Shown: one piece after another, positions 1 through 7,090 of the stretch | Numbering within the stretch: position 1 is the first letter of the stretch | Layout of the letters: the number at the start of each line of letters is the position of its first letter | From: Anaerolineales bacterium UBA3905 | GTDB lineage: Bacteria; Chloroflexota; Anaerolineae; Caldilineales; Caldilineaceae | Reading direction: 5' to 3' | Length of the DNA stretch: 16,710 nt | Assembly: GCA_002391565.1 (NCBI GenBank) | Contig: DGFH01000316.1 | Location: 1 to 16,710 of the forward strand | Made by a program: the position numbers and the translations under genes | The notes under the pieces: generated by a model | The model's database searches: none | The model's input: the letters and a program-made list of their open reading frames with translations, nothing else | Told to the model about the DNA's origin: nothing

Positions 1-1185
1 CGGCTGGCCTATGGCGCCATCGCCTACCAGGTTGACACCACCAATCTGGCGCCCGCTGAAGTTGCCGATCAGATTATCGAAGCGGCGGCAGGCGACCAGG
101 AAGCGCGCGGTCTCAACCGCATCTCCGTCTACTCGCCGGCGGGTGATTACGACTTGCTGCTGGGCAACGGCATTCTGGCCGACGCCGGACGGCTGCTGGT
201 GAACCGAGGGCTGCGTCCGGGATTGGCAGCGCTCGTCACCAACGACATGATCCGTCCGCACGCGGAAACAATGGCCGCCAGTCTGACTGTAGCTGGCTTC
301 ACCCCCACGATCTGCACTGCACCGGAAGGGGAGCAGCACAAAACGCTGGCAAGTGTGGCTTCGCTCTACGATCAATTCATCGCCGCCGGTCTGGATCGCC
401 AGAGTGTGGTGATCGCTGTAGGCGGCGGCGTCATCGGCGACATGGCGGGCTTCGCCGCCGCCACCTATCTGCGCGGTGTGCCCTTTGTACAGGTTCCCAC
501 TTCGCTGCTGGCGATGGTGGATGCTTCGGTCGGCGGCAAGACAGGCGTCGATCTACCGCAAGGGAAGAACCTGGTCGGTGCGTTCAAGCAGCCTGTCGCC
601 GTATTGATGGACATGGCCGTACTCAGCACGTTGCCTTCGGACGAATTCCGTTCCGGGCTGGCCGAGGTGGTGAAGCATGGCGTCATCGGTGCGCCGCGCC
701 TCTTTACGCAGCTAGAGGAAGAAGGCCCCGTCAACCTGCTGCAACTGGTGGCGGACGCCGTACGCGTCAAGGTGCGCGTCGTCGAGAGCGATCCCTACGA
801 ACGCGGGGTGCGCGCCACCCTCAACCTGGGCCACACCTTCGGCCACGCGCTCGAACAGGTGAGCCACTACCAGATGCGCCACGGCGACGCCGTGGCAGTG
901 GGCATGGTGGCGGCGGCAAACATGGCCGTTGCGTTGGGGCGCTGTGATGCGGCGCTGGCTGCGCGCATCCGCAATCTGCTGGAACGATTAGGACTGCCGG
1001 TGAGCGTCGCCGGTTATAGCGTCGCCGCCATCCACGCGGCGATGGCGCAGGACAAGAAGCGCAGCGGCAAGAAGCTACGCTTCATCATCCCGCAGGCGCT
1101 GGGTGACGTGGTGATGATCGACGACCCTGGCGACACCGTAGTGCAGCAGGCGATTGCGTCGGTGGTGACGTCCGCTGCCATGTAA
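1..1185 (+). CDS. aroKB: Bifunctional shikimate kinase / 3-dehydroquinate synthase (AroK-AroB fusion), 5' partial
   Basis: The C-terminal part is 3-dehydroquinate synthase, which cyclises DAHP to 3-dehydroquinate with NAD and a divalent metal (shikimate pathway, cytoplasm). Frame 1 is open from base 1 to TAA at 1183-1185, 394 codons. Codons 1-30 (AYQVDTTNLAPAEVADQII) look like the C-terminal end of shikimate kinase, with a VDT strand followed by a helix. The AroB fold begins near codon 41 (ISVYSPAGDYDLLLGNG). The NAD loop VGGGVIGDMAGFAAATYLRG lies near codons 140-159, and SVGGKTGVD and KNLVGAFKQP follow. Likely metal ligands are E222 (LAEVVKHG), H278 (LGHTFGH) and H294 (RHGDAVAVGM). DKKRSGKKLRF lies near the end. 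A TTG at 154 could be taken as a start, but it would remove the first AroB strand and the protein clearly continues upstream. The AroB identity is certain. The fusion is inferred from the open frame and the kinase-like tail. Confidence 0.93.
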   Translation, partial: RLAYGAIAYQVDTTNLAPAEVADQIIEAAAGDQEARGLNRISVYSPAGDYDLLLGNGILADAGRLLVNRGLRPGLAALVTNDMIRPHAETMAASLTVAGFTPTICTAPEGEQHKTLASVASLYDQFIAAGLDRQSVVIAVGGGVIGDMAGFAAATYLRGVPFVQVPTSLLAMVDASVGGKTGVDLPQGKNLVGAFKQPVAVLMDMAVLSTLPSDEFRSGLAEVVKHGVIGAPRLFTQLEEEGPVNLLQLVADAVRVKVRVVESDPYERGVRATLNLGHTFGHALEQVSHYQMRHGDAVAVGMVAAANMAVALGRCDAALAARIRNLLERLGLPVSVAGYSVAAIHAAMAQDKKRSGKKLRFIIPQALGDVVMIDDPGDTVVQQAIASVVTSAAM

Positions 1186-1214
1186 TCGCCGCAATTCGTT
1201 ACGCCGATCCGGCA

Positions 1215-1223
1215 TGATATAAT
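1215..1223 (+). promoter_or_regulatory. Extended -10 promoter of the decayed toxin-antitoxin pair
   Basis: TGATATAAT is a perfect extended -10 (TGnTATAAT; hexamer 1218-1223), 30 bases downstream of the aroKB stop. The -35 position (1195-1200, TTCGTT) is poor, which is usual when the TG extension is present. A strong ribosome binding site (AAGGAG, 1250-1255) follows. The promoter therefore looks intact although the genes it drives are broken. It may now supply transcription to aroQ. Confidence 0.6.
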
Positions 1224-1260
1224 GGCTTTGTAAAAGAAGTCGGGGTGCGAAGGAGATAAT

Positions 1261-1527
1261 ATGTTCTAAATCGCCACAATGAAACCTGGACGCACGCTGG
1301 AACTCCCAGAAACAATCGCGAATCGGTTTCAACCTAGCGATCGCTTTATCGTCTGGATTGAGGATGACATGGTGCTCCTGAAGTATATTGAATCTGCATC
1401 TCTACTCCGTGCTGTTGCCGACTTACCTGATGGTGATGAGCCGATGACACTGGACGAAATCAGCGCCATTGTTCATGAGGTTCGCCAGCGCCATCACACC
1501 CGAGTAAATCATGCAGATTGTCATTGA
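1261..1527 (+). pseudogene. AbrB/VapB-like antitoxin, early nonsense codon
   Basis: The translation MKPGRTLELPETIANRFQPSDRFIVWIEDDMVLLKY resembles the swapped-hairpin AbrB/SpoVT fold (GR..LP..I...F...D......D..V.L), the DNA-binding part of many antitoxins. The best start is ATG 1261, five bases after AAGGAG (1250-1255). That frame reads ATG TTC TAA ATC GCC ACA ATG: codon 3 is a stop and the antitoxin body continues in the same frame from ATG 1279. The likely ancestral codon is CAA (Gln), changed by C to T. Restart at 1279 could still yield an 82-residue protein with the whole domain, so it may be weakly expressed and is not certainly dead. Its 3' end overlaps the PIN gene start (1511) by 17 bases, the typical coupling of an antitoxin-toxin pair. 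The family call rests on pattern and context. Confidence 0.6.
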
Positions 1528-1932
1528 CACCAACATCTGGGTGTCAGGTTTGCTGTGGAATGGCCCATCCCGACGTCTCTTGCAACTGACCGAGTCTTAG
1601 ATTTTCACTCTTTATGTCGCCTATCCGATGTTGCTGGAACTGGAGGAAGTGTTAGGGTACACGAGCGACTTAGTCACCGGCTGGCAGTGCTGAAGCAAAC
1701 ACCTGCACAATTGGCGGCATTTGCTTTGACTCTTGCCACCGTGATTGATGTCTCACGACTTTGGCCGCCAATCGCTGTCGCTGACCCTGATGACGACTTG
1801 TTTATTTTGTGCGCTGCTACAGCTCATGCCGATTACCTGGTTACCGCAGATCGTCATCTGCTTGCGCTGGGTAAATACCAGGGTATTCCTATCGTCCAGC
1901 TTGATGACTTCCTACGACGAATCACTGCTTAG
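1511..1932 (+). pseudogene. PIN-domain toxin (VapC-like ribonuclease family), broken by a stop and a frameshift
   Basis: Reading from ATG 1511 gives MQIVIDTNIWVSGLLWNGPS, the classic N-terminus of the PIN-domain 'putative toxin' family, with the first acidic metal ligand in VIDTN. TAG at 1598-1600 stops this frame after 29 codons. Homology resumes in the same frame (FTLYVAYPMLLELEEVLGY). It is then lost at an extra AC (1661-1662) that duplicates the preceding AC, and continues in the +2-shifted frame (ERLSHRLAVLK) through VADPDDDLFILCAATAHADYLVTADRHLL to TAG 1930-1932. That last part carries the remaining acidic motif (DPDDD) and the ADYLVTxD strand of PIN proteins. A simple ORF call beginning at 1555 would have a nonsense N-terminus. 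With two lesions the toxin should be inactive. Confidence 0.82.
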
Positions 1933-1958
1933 CTCAATCTCAGAGAGCTTGTACCGAA

Positions 1959-2396
1959 ATGGCAAAAATTGCACTACTTCATGGCCCGAACCTGAACCTG
2001 CTCGGCACGCGCGAGACGCACATCTACGGCGCGGTGACGCTGGCCGACATCGATGCGCGCGTCGCTGCGGCGGCGCAACCCCATGAGGTGCGCGCCTTCC
2101 AGAGCAATCACGAAGGCGCCTTGCTCGACTTCATCCACGATGCGCGCGCCTGGGCAAACGGCATCGTCATCAATCCAGGTGCATTCACCCATTACTCCTA
2201 TGCCCTGCGCGACGCCGTCGCCGCCGTGAAGTTGCCCACCGTCGAAGTCCACCTGAGCAATATCCACGCGCGCGAGGAATTCCGTCACACCTCGGTCATC
2301 GCGCCGGTGTGCGTGGGGCAGATCTGTGGCTTTGGCTGGCGCAGCTATCTGCTGGGGCTGCGCGCCCTGCTCGACCACCTTCAGGATCACGCATGA
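1959..2396 (+). CDS. aroQ: Type II 3-dehydroquinate dehydratase
   Basis: This enzyme dehydrates 3-dehydroquinate to 3-dehydroshikimate, the step after AroB, as a cytoplasmic dodecamer in the usual case. The 145 residues match the family length of about 145-155. Visible motifs are HGPNLNLLGTRE (residues 8-19), the catalytic tyrosine Y23 in IYG, the substrate loop NPGAFTHYS (72-80), the catalytic histidine H98 in EVHLSN, and the C-terminal GFGWRSYLLGL. No strong Shine-Dalgarno precedes ATG 1959. It lies 26 bases after the broken PIN gene, which separates it from aroKB. Transcription could come from aroKB read-through or from the promoter at 1215. Its stop TGA overlaps the next start as ATGA. 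Confidence 0.96.
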   Translation: MAKIALLHGPNLNLLGTRETHIYGAVTLADIDARVAAAAQPHEVRAFQSNHEGALLDFIHDARAWANGIVINPGAFTHYSYALRDAVAAVKLPTVEVHLSNIHAREEFRHTSVIAPVCVGQICGFGWRSYLLGLRALLDHLQDHA

Positions 2397-3709
2397 GACG
2401 CTTGCCAATTTCGATTCTCCGTTCTGTCATCCTGATCGGCCTGTTCGTCATGCTGCTGGCGGCATGTGAGGAGACGCCGCCAGCCAACGAAGCTGGCAAT
2501 GTCGCGGCCACGCCCGCCGTTGACGCATCAACGACCACGACCGGCGGCGTACCAGCGCCGAGCCTCCTGCCCACCGCCACGCCTACGCCTACGCCGCTCG
2601 CCGGACGCATCGTGCTCTGGCACAGTTGGGCGGAGGGAGATGGCGACGCGTTGGCCGCGATCCTGGCCGCCTATCAGCAAGCCGAACCCGGCGTCACGGT
2701 GGATACGCTCTTTGTCGCCTATCCTGACCTGGCGCAAGCCTATGCCGACGCCGTCCTTGCCGGCAGTGGCCCCGATCTGGTGCTGGCGCCGAACTGGTGG
2801 CTGGGCGACCTGGCGTCCGCTGGTGTGCTACAGCCGCTCGACAACCTGCTGCCTCCAGAGGCGCGCGACTCATACTGGCCAGCGGCGCTGGGCAACTTTG
2901 TCTGGCAGGGACAGTTGTACGGTCTGCCCACCAACTACGAGCTGGTCAGCCTCTTTGTCAACCGCGCACTGGCCGACCCGGCGGCGTTGCCCCCCACGTT
3001 GGATGGTTGGCTGGCGCAGGCGCAGCAGGCGCCAACGTTGGGCATCGGCCTCTACAACAATCTCTACCACCTGGCGTGGGGATTATCCGCCTATGGCGCC
3101 CGTCTCTTCGATGAAAATGGCGTGGCTGTGGTCGATCAGGGCGGCGACGCCGCAGGCTATTTGACCTGGCTGCGTACGCTCAGCGAGACGCCAGGCAGCT
3201 ACGTCGATCCTGATTACGGCATGTTGCTCGACCGCTTCAAGAAAGGTGAATTCGCCTATTTTGTCGACGGCCCATGGGCCATCGAGGAGCTGCGCGCGGT
3301 CTTCGGCGACAACCTGGCGGTGACGCCGCTGCCTGCCGGACCTGCCGGGCCGGCGCAACCCTGGCTCAGCGCCGACGGCGTATTGATGAACCCCAATCTG
3401 GCGCCTGAACAGCAGAAAATTGCGCTGTCGTTTGCGCGCTTCCTGACGACTGCCGAAAGCGGTGCGTTGATTGCCGGGCTGGGCAAGCGCCTGCCCGCTG
3501 CACGCAACACCGCGTTGGGCGACGATCCGTTGCTCACCGGCTTTGCGCAACAGGCGCTCAACGCCCAGCCGATGCCCGCGCTGCCCGAGATGTCACAGGC
3601 ATGGGGCTACGGTGGCGACATGTTTGTGAAGGTGGTGGACGGCGACGCCGACCCTGCCGCCACTGTGCGCGAGACCGCCGCCCTGATCAACGACGCCAAC
3701 GGGAAATAG
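2393..3709 (+). CDS. ABC transporter solute-binding lipoprotein, family 1 (sugar type)
   Basis: This is a membrane-anchored binding protein expected to capture a carbohydrate for an ABC importer. The start is ATG 2393, overlapping the aroQ stop (ATGA) and preceded by AGGA (2383-2386) inside aroQ; a longer frame from 2309 would lie entirely within aroQ. The protein has 438 residues. Residues 2-24 form a lipoprotein signal with lipobox LAAC and Cys25. A low-complexity Ala/Thr/Pro linker (about 30-70, ending PTATPTPTPLAGR) precedes the mature domain, which begins IVLWHSWAEGDGDAL. SBP_bac_1 hallmarks follow: SGPDLVLAPNWWLGDLA, a hinge region YGLPTNYELVSLFVN, and the late motif GEFAYFVDGPWAIEEL. 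No permease or ATPase gene adjoins it, so its partners must lie elsewhere. The permeases at 15188-16710 belong to another operon and need not be the partners. The substrate cannot be read from sequence. Confidence 0.9.
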   Translation: MRRLPISILRSVILIGLFVMLLAACEETPPANEAGNVAATPAVDASTTTTGGVPAPSLLPTATPTPTPLAGRIVLWHSWAEGDGDALAAILAAYQQAEPGVTVDTLFVAYPDLAQAYADAVLAGSGPDLVLAPNWWLGDLASAGVLQPLDNLLPPEARDSYWPAALGNFVWQGQLYGLPTNYELVSLFVNRALADPAALPPTLDGWLAQAQQAPTLGIGLYNNLYHLAWGLSAYGARLFDENGVAVVDQGGDAAGYLTWLRTLSETPGSYVDPDYGMLLDRFKKGEFAYFVDGPWAIEELRAVFGDNLAVTPLPAGPAGPAQPWLSADGVLMNPNLAPEQQKIALSFARFLTTAESGALIAGLGKRLPAARNTALGDDPLLTGFAQQALNAQPMPALPEMSQAWGYGGDMFVKVVDGDADPAATVRETAALINDANGK

Positions 3710-3740
3710 GCTGCGCCATGCACCCGCAGCAGCGATCCTG

Positions 3741-4754
3741 ATGAGCGAGACCTTTCAACTCTTCAACCTTGCCACGATGTCAGGCGTCTTCCCTGGCACG
3801 CGCACGATGGTCTATCAACGCGTGCGGCTGGCGCCGATGACTCAGGCCGACGACGAAGCCACGCGGCGCTGGGCGCGCATCTTGTGGTACGCCGCGCCGC
3901 CTGCGTGCGTTGTCGAGTTGGAAGCGCACGCAGGCGGCGCGGCGGCGCCACTCGTGCGGATTGTCGCACCGGAGCCGGCGACGTTAGGCGTTGTGCTGAC
4001 AGAGGCGTTGGCGGCGACAGGCTGGCGACCGGTCACCTGCGGTGGATGCACCCATTGGCGCCCGCACGCCGCCCGCACACCCGATGATCTGCCCACCGGA
4101 CTTTGCGCATGGCGGCATAGTGCAGAGTCTCTCCCAGAGGCGCTGACGGCGCAATCGCTCCTGGCGCTCCCCTGCGACCACTGGCAAATCGCTGACGCGC
4201 CTTCGCCGACAGGAGTCGCTGCGCCAACAGGTGCGCCCGCAGCCGTGGCGCCGATCCGTAAACGCGCCGAGCAGGAGAGTGACGAACGTTGGACGCTGGC
4301 CGGTCAACTGCGGCGCTGGCTGCACAAATCTGCCTCATCCGGTGTCGCTCCAGCGCCAACGTGGGAGCAACGAGTCATCGAACGCAGCGGCGTGGGGGCG
4401 GGCACCGAGCCATGCTTTGCATGTCAGGGACGGATCGCCAACCTGGGCGCCCTGGCAGTGGCGACGCCCGAAGGCGACAAGCAGACCTTCAGCATCTGGC
4501 GTTGTCGCACTTGTTACACTTACTACCTCAACGACTGGATCGACCGCTGGGAGCGCACCGATAATCTGGAAACTGAGGAACGCTACTACCGCCTCAGCCC
4601 GGCGGAGGCGCTGGAAGTGTTGGCTGTCATCGACCAGGTGGTGCATGCCGAACACCCGGCGCGGCGTCACGAACGCGACGCACAACGCAAGTGGATGTTG
4701 GAATTCATCAAAGGACGCGCTTTGCTCAGTCATCAGATTCGACAAGGGCGCTGA
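3741..4754 (+). CDS. Uncharacterised protein with two cysteine (putative zinc) clusters
   Basis: I do not recognise the family. The 337 residues show two cysteine clusters. The first is C100-GG-C103, then GLC122AW and LPC145DHW, a CxxC..C..C pattern with conserved-looking Trp after each site. The second is C225-FA-C228 followed by C255-RT-C258, a zinc-ribbon spacing. A basic, Ala/Pro-rich linker lies between them (about 150-210). The C-terminus (260-337) is charged and helical, with many Tyr and Trp (YYLNDWIDRWER). There is no signal peptide or membrane segment, so it is probably cytoplasmic. No good ribosome binding site precedes ATG 3741. A seven-codon frame (3718-3741) ends in TGATG on this start and could couple translation. 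The M23-like gene follows after 15 bases. A nucleic-acid or protein-binding zinc protein is plausible but unproven. Confidence 0.75.
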   Translation: MSETFQLFNLATMSGVFPGTRTMVYQRVRLAPMTQADDEATRRWARILWYAAPPACVVELEAHAGGAAAPLVRIVAPEPATLGVVLTEALAATGWRPVTCGGCTHWRPHAARTPDDLPTGLCAWRHSAESLPEALTAQSLLALPCDHWQIADAPSPTGVAAPTGAPAAVAPIRKRAEQESDERWTLAGQLRRWLHKSASSGVAPAPTWEQRVIERSGVGAGTEPCFACQGRIANLGALAVATPEGDKQTFSIWRCRTCYTYYLNDWIDRWERTDNLETEERYYRLSPAEALEVLAVIDQVVHAEHPARRHERDAQRKWMLEFIKGRALLSHQIRQGR

Positions 4755-4769
4755 ACAGAGGAGCAAGCA

Positions 4770-5771
4770 ATGATTCTGGAAAGTCGGCCGCCGGTGGTGG
4801 TGGCGGCCCAATATACCGAAATGCCCTTTCCAATTTTGCAGCCGATGCAAGAAGTGGCGTTCGATCTGGGCGTCACTGCCACCGACCGCCCGCTTGAGCT
4901 GCGCGGCGTCGTCTTTCAAGGCTACCACGACCATCAACTGATCTTCGAACAACAGTGGCCGGCGCGCATCATCGCCCAACGATTGGGGTCTTCAGACTTG
5001 AGCATTGCGCCGGGCGCCGGCATTGCGCTGCGCGGGCTGCACTTTATGGCGCCCGCCTACGAGACCTTGACCCACATCGACGTGACGGTGATCGCCCGCG
5101 CCGCCGGGCGCGCCACAGATGCACAACACTCGCTCCAGATTCCGGTGCGCTTTCACGAGCAGAAGACCGATCTGCACTTCCCGCTGCGCGGCGCCTGGTG
5201 GGCGATCCAGGGCGCCGACTGGAGCGACCGACACAAGCAGGAAGTCTTTTCGCAGGCCTACGCCACCGACTTCGTGCGGCTGGGGCCGGACAATCGCTTC
5301 TTCCAGGGCGATGGTATGAAACTGGAAGATCACTACAGTTGGGGCCAGCCGGTCTACGCGACGGCGGGCGGCAAGGTGGCTGCCGTCATCTATGACATGC
5401 CCGATCTGGCGCCCGGTGCAGCGCCCGACCCGCGCCTCTTTCGCGGCGACCCGCGCCGCTTGCTGGGCAACGCTGTCGCCATCAGCCACGGCAACGGCGA
5501 GTTCAGCTACTACGGCGCGCTGCAACAGGCCAGCCTGGCCGTCAACGAGGGGCAGATCATTCGCCGCGGGGCGCTGATCGGGCGCGTGGGCAACAGTGGC
5601 ATGTCGCCGGGACCACATCTTCATTTTCACCTGGCGGAAGGCCCCAACCCCTTCATCGACCAGGGGCTGCCGATGCGCTTCAGCCACTTTGAAGCGGGCG
5701 GTCAGTGGTTTGAGCAACCGATGACGATTCCAACGCGCATGATCGTGATTGCGCCTGATGCCGAGGAGTGA
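4770..5771 (+). CDS. M23 (LytM/lysostaphin-type) peptidase-like protein without export signal
   Basis: The C-terminal half is an M23 metallopeptidase fold, usually a peptidoglycan endopeptidase. The last 100 residues carry GNAVAISHGNGEFSYYGAL (233-251) and GRVGNSGMSPGPHLHFHL (271-288), with the HxH pair H283/H285. In the M23 subgroup whose upstream zinc ligands sit in H..(n)..D before RFFQGDG, those would be H155 and D167. The usual YxHL histidine is replaced by alanine (YGAL, A250), so one catalytic residue may be missing. The N-terminal 130 residues form a beta-rich domain I do not recognise. No signal peptide or transmembrane helix is visible, which is odd for a wall hydrolase. AGAGGAG lies six bases before ATG 4770. 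The next gene starts three bases after the stop, with GAGGAG inside this gene's end. Confidence 0.82.
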   Translation: MILESRPPVVVAAQYTEMPFPILQPMQEVAFDLGVTATDRPLELRGVVFQGYHDHQLIFEQQWPARIIAQRLGSSDLSIAPGAGIALRGLHFMAPAYETLTHIDVTVIARAAGRATDAQHSLQIPVRFHEQKTDLHFPLRGAWWAIQGADWSDRHKQEVFSQAYATDFVRLGPDNRFFQGDGMKLEDHYSWGQPVYATAGGKVAAVIYDMPDLAPGAAPDPRLFRGDPRRLLGNAVAISHGNGEFSYYGALQQASLAVNEGQIIRRGALIGRVGNSGMSPGPHLHFHLAEGPNPFIDQGLPMRFSHFEAGGQWFEQPMTIPTRMIVIAPDAEE

Positions 5772-5774
5772 GCC

Positions 5775-6215
5775 ATGCGAGAGGCTGACAAAGAACTACC
5801 CCTATTGACGAGCGTCGATGATGAAACCTACGACGAGCTGGCAACCTTGATCGGACAGCGCATTGTGCACGTCGCCTTGTGGGACGATTCACTTGCCGAT
5901 GCGCTGGCGGCGCAGACGGTCGATCCCGCTGCACAGACGACCTTCGACCTTGATCTTTATCTGGAAGATGGCGTCTACTTCGAGATGTACGGCGTCGCCT
6001 GCTTTGATGATCCCGACGCCTCAGCCTGGCGCGGGTTGGAGCAAACCGGCGCACGGCTGAGGGCGTTCGTCGGCGCGCACGCCTACCTGGGCGATGTGGC
6101 AGTGGATGACGATGATGGGCTGGTGCTGGTGATCACGACGCCTGCCGGGCGCAACAGCTATCTCGTCGTCGGCGCCTGGCTGCTGGCGGAGTGGGACGAG
6201 CTGCCCGACGCGTGA
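5775..6215 (+). CDS. Small acidic protein of unknown function
   Basis: I do not recognise this 146-residue protein. It is strongly acidic, with a DDDD run at about 115-118 and many Asp/Glu throughout. It alternates predicted beta strands (IVHVALWDD, TFDLDLYLEDGVYFEMYGVACF, GLVLVITTPAG, NSYLVVGAWLLAEW) and has no signal peptide, membrane helix or cysteine cluster. It begins three bases after the M23-like gene with GAGGAG six bases before ATG, so the two are almost certainly cotranslated and may work together, for example as a binding partner or immunity-like cofactor (speculative). The gene ends the left + strand gene run. Confidence 0.75.
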   Translation: MREADKELPLLTSVDDETYDELATLIGQRIVHVALWDDSLADALAAQTVDPAAQTTFDLDLYLEDGVYFEMYGVACFDDPDASAWRGLEQTGARLRAFVGAHAYLGDVAVDDDDGLVLVITTPAGRNSYLVVGAWLLAEWDELPDA

Positions 6216-6232
6216 ATCGACTTTTTCACAGG

Positions 6233-6261
6233 TTGCGCGTCGCACGATTTTCGTCTATCAT
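6233..6261 (+). promoter_or_regulatory. Candidate sigma-70 promoter of the membrane protein gene
   Basis: TTGCGC (6233-6238) and TATCAT (6256-6261) are separated by 17 bases, in the gap between two + strand genes. The -10 matches five of six consensus bases and the -35 three of six. Expected transcription start is near 6268, about 45 bases before the gene. Confidence 0.4.
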
Positions 6262-6312
6262 GCGGACACCTGTATTGAACGCCTTTATCTCCAACGTCAA
6301 GGAGTGATGACC

Positions 6313-6810
6313 ATGACCAGTACGATGTCGACCTCGTCCGCCGGTGCGCGTCCTGCCGCCAGCCCGCTGATGGCTTCGCTGTATGGGGGCATTGCCACAG
6401 GGTTGATCGGCGCCGCCTTCATGATGTTGTTGAGCGCCAAAATGCCGATCCTATACGGTCTGGCGTTCATCCTGACCGGCGCCGGCCCGGTCATCGGCTA
6501 CCAGCTTGCAGCGGGCAAACTGGGACAGGATTGGAAGACGTTGATTGGCGGCATTATCGGCTTCATCCTGCCGTTGTTATCGCCGATCATCATCTGGCCG
6601 TTGCTGGTGTGGGCTTTCAACCGCAGCTTTGGCCTGGGACGCATCTGGCTGGGCAGCCTGCTTGGTTTCATTCTCGGCGTCGCCGGCTTCTTCCTGATCG
6701 GGCTGATGATCGGTCAAGACCCGGCGTGGGTGGGCTTCGGCTGGGCGATGCTCTGGGCGCTGTGGGGTGGAACTGCAGCGGCGTTCATGGCGTCCGCTGT
6801 GCGTGAGTAA
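6313..6810 (+). CDS. Small integral membrane protein, unknown function
   Basis: Start choice: AAGGAG (6299-6304) lies eight bases before ATG 6313; the in-frame GTG 6304 overlaps the ribosome binding site and ATG 6307 is only two bases from it. The 165 residues have a short Ser/Thr-rich N-terminus (1-18), then about five hydrophobic spans near 20-40, 46-66, 77-102, 111-134 and 139-162, rich in Gly and Ala with GxxxG-like spacing. Only short loops connect them, with QLAAGKLGQDWKT (64-76) and NRSFGLGR (103-110) as the polar ones. No catalytic or transporter motif is recognised. It stands alone between its own promoter (6233-6261) and the terminator at 6901-6934. Confidence 0.8.
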   Translation: MTSTMSTSSAGARPAASPLMASLYGGIATGLIGAAFMMLLSAKMPILYGLAFILTGAGPVIGYQLAAGKLGQDWKTLIGGIIGFILPLLSPIIIWPLLVWAFNRSFGLGRIWLGSLLGFILGVAGFFLIGLMIGQDPAWVGFGWAMLWALWGGTAAAFMASAVRE

Positions 6811-6900
6811 GGACATAGTTCACGCCTTGTCCTCTTCAGGGCGGTGTTGAAATCCTGGCGGAACCTCATAGCAATTCACATCCAAACGATTTGTCTGGTT

Positions 6901-6934
6901 AAACGGCGGTTAGAAACTTGACCGCCGTTTTTTT
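6901..6934 (+). terminator. Rho-independent terminator after the membrane protein gene
   Basis: A perfect 10-bp stem, AAACGGCGGT (6901-6910) with ACCGCCGTTT (6921-6930), encloses a 10-base loop and runs into seven T (6928-6934). It lies 90 bases past the stop of the preceding gene and before the PucR promoter, so it separates the two units. The A-tract of the left arm also gives weak termination potential on the other strand. Confidence 0.9.
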
Positions 6935-7022
6935 GTTGTCGCGTTTCGGGGATTGGCAATGAGGATAGCAGGCATGAAAGCGCCATTCGTGCAAGTTGAA
7001 CAATCCACATGGGCAGTCGGCT

Positions 7023-7052
7023 TTGCCTTGTGTCTTTAGTCGGTTCTATAAT
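7023..7052 (+). promoter_or_regulatory. Sigma-70 promoter of the pucR-like gene
   Basis: TTGCCT (7023-7028) and a perfect TATAAT (7047-7052) are spaced by 18 bases. Predicted start of transcription is near 7059, about 32 bases before the regulator's ATG. It is likely to drive both the regulator and the lectin gene behind it. Confidence 0.65.
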
Positions 7053-7090
7053 GGCTTCAGTGCGTTGTTTTCGGCGCAAGATGAGAAATT

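Noticed and set aside
2309..2392. N-terminal extension of the lipoprotein back to 2309
   Set aside because: Would lie inside aroQ and bury the lipoprotein signal behind 28 extra residues; ATG 2393 has AGGA and a proper lipobox position.
4992..5717. A 241-codon - strand frame opposite the M23-like gene
   Set aside because: No recognisable domain, no ribosome site seen; the + strand has HxH and neighbouring M23 motifs.
6810..6833. Inverted repeat AGGACA/TGTCCT just after the membrane protein gene as a terminator
   Set aside because: Six-bp stem, 12-base loop and no T-tract; the real terminator is at 6901-6934.
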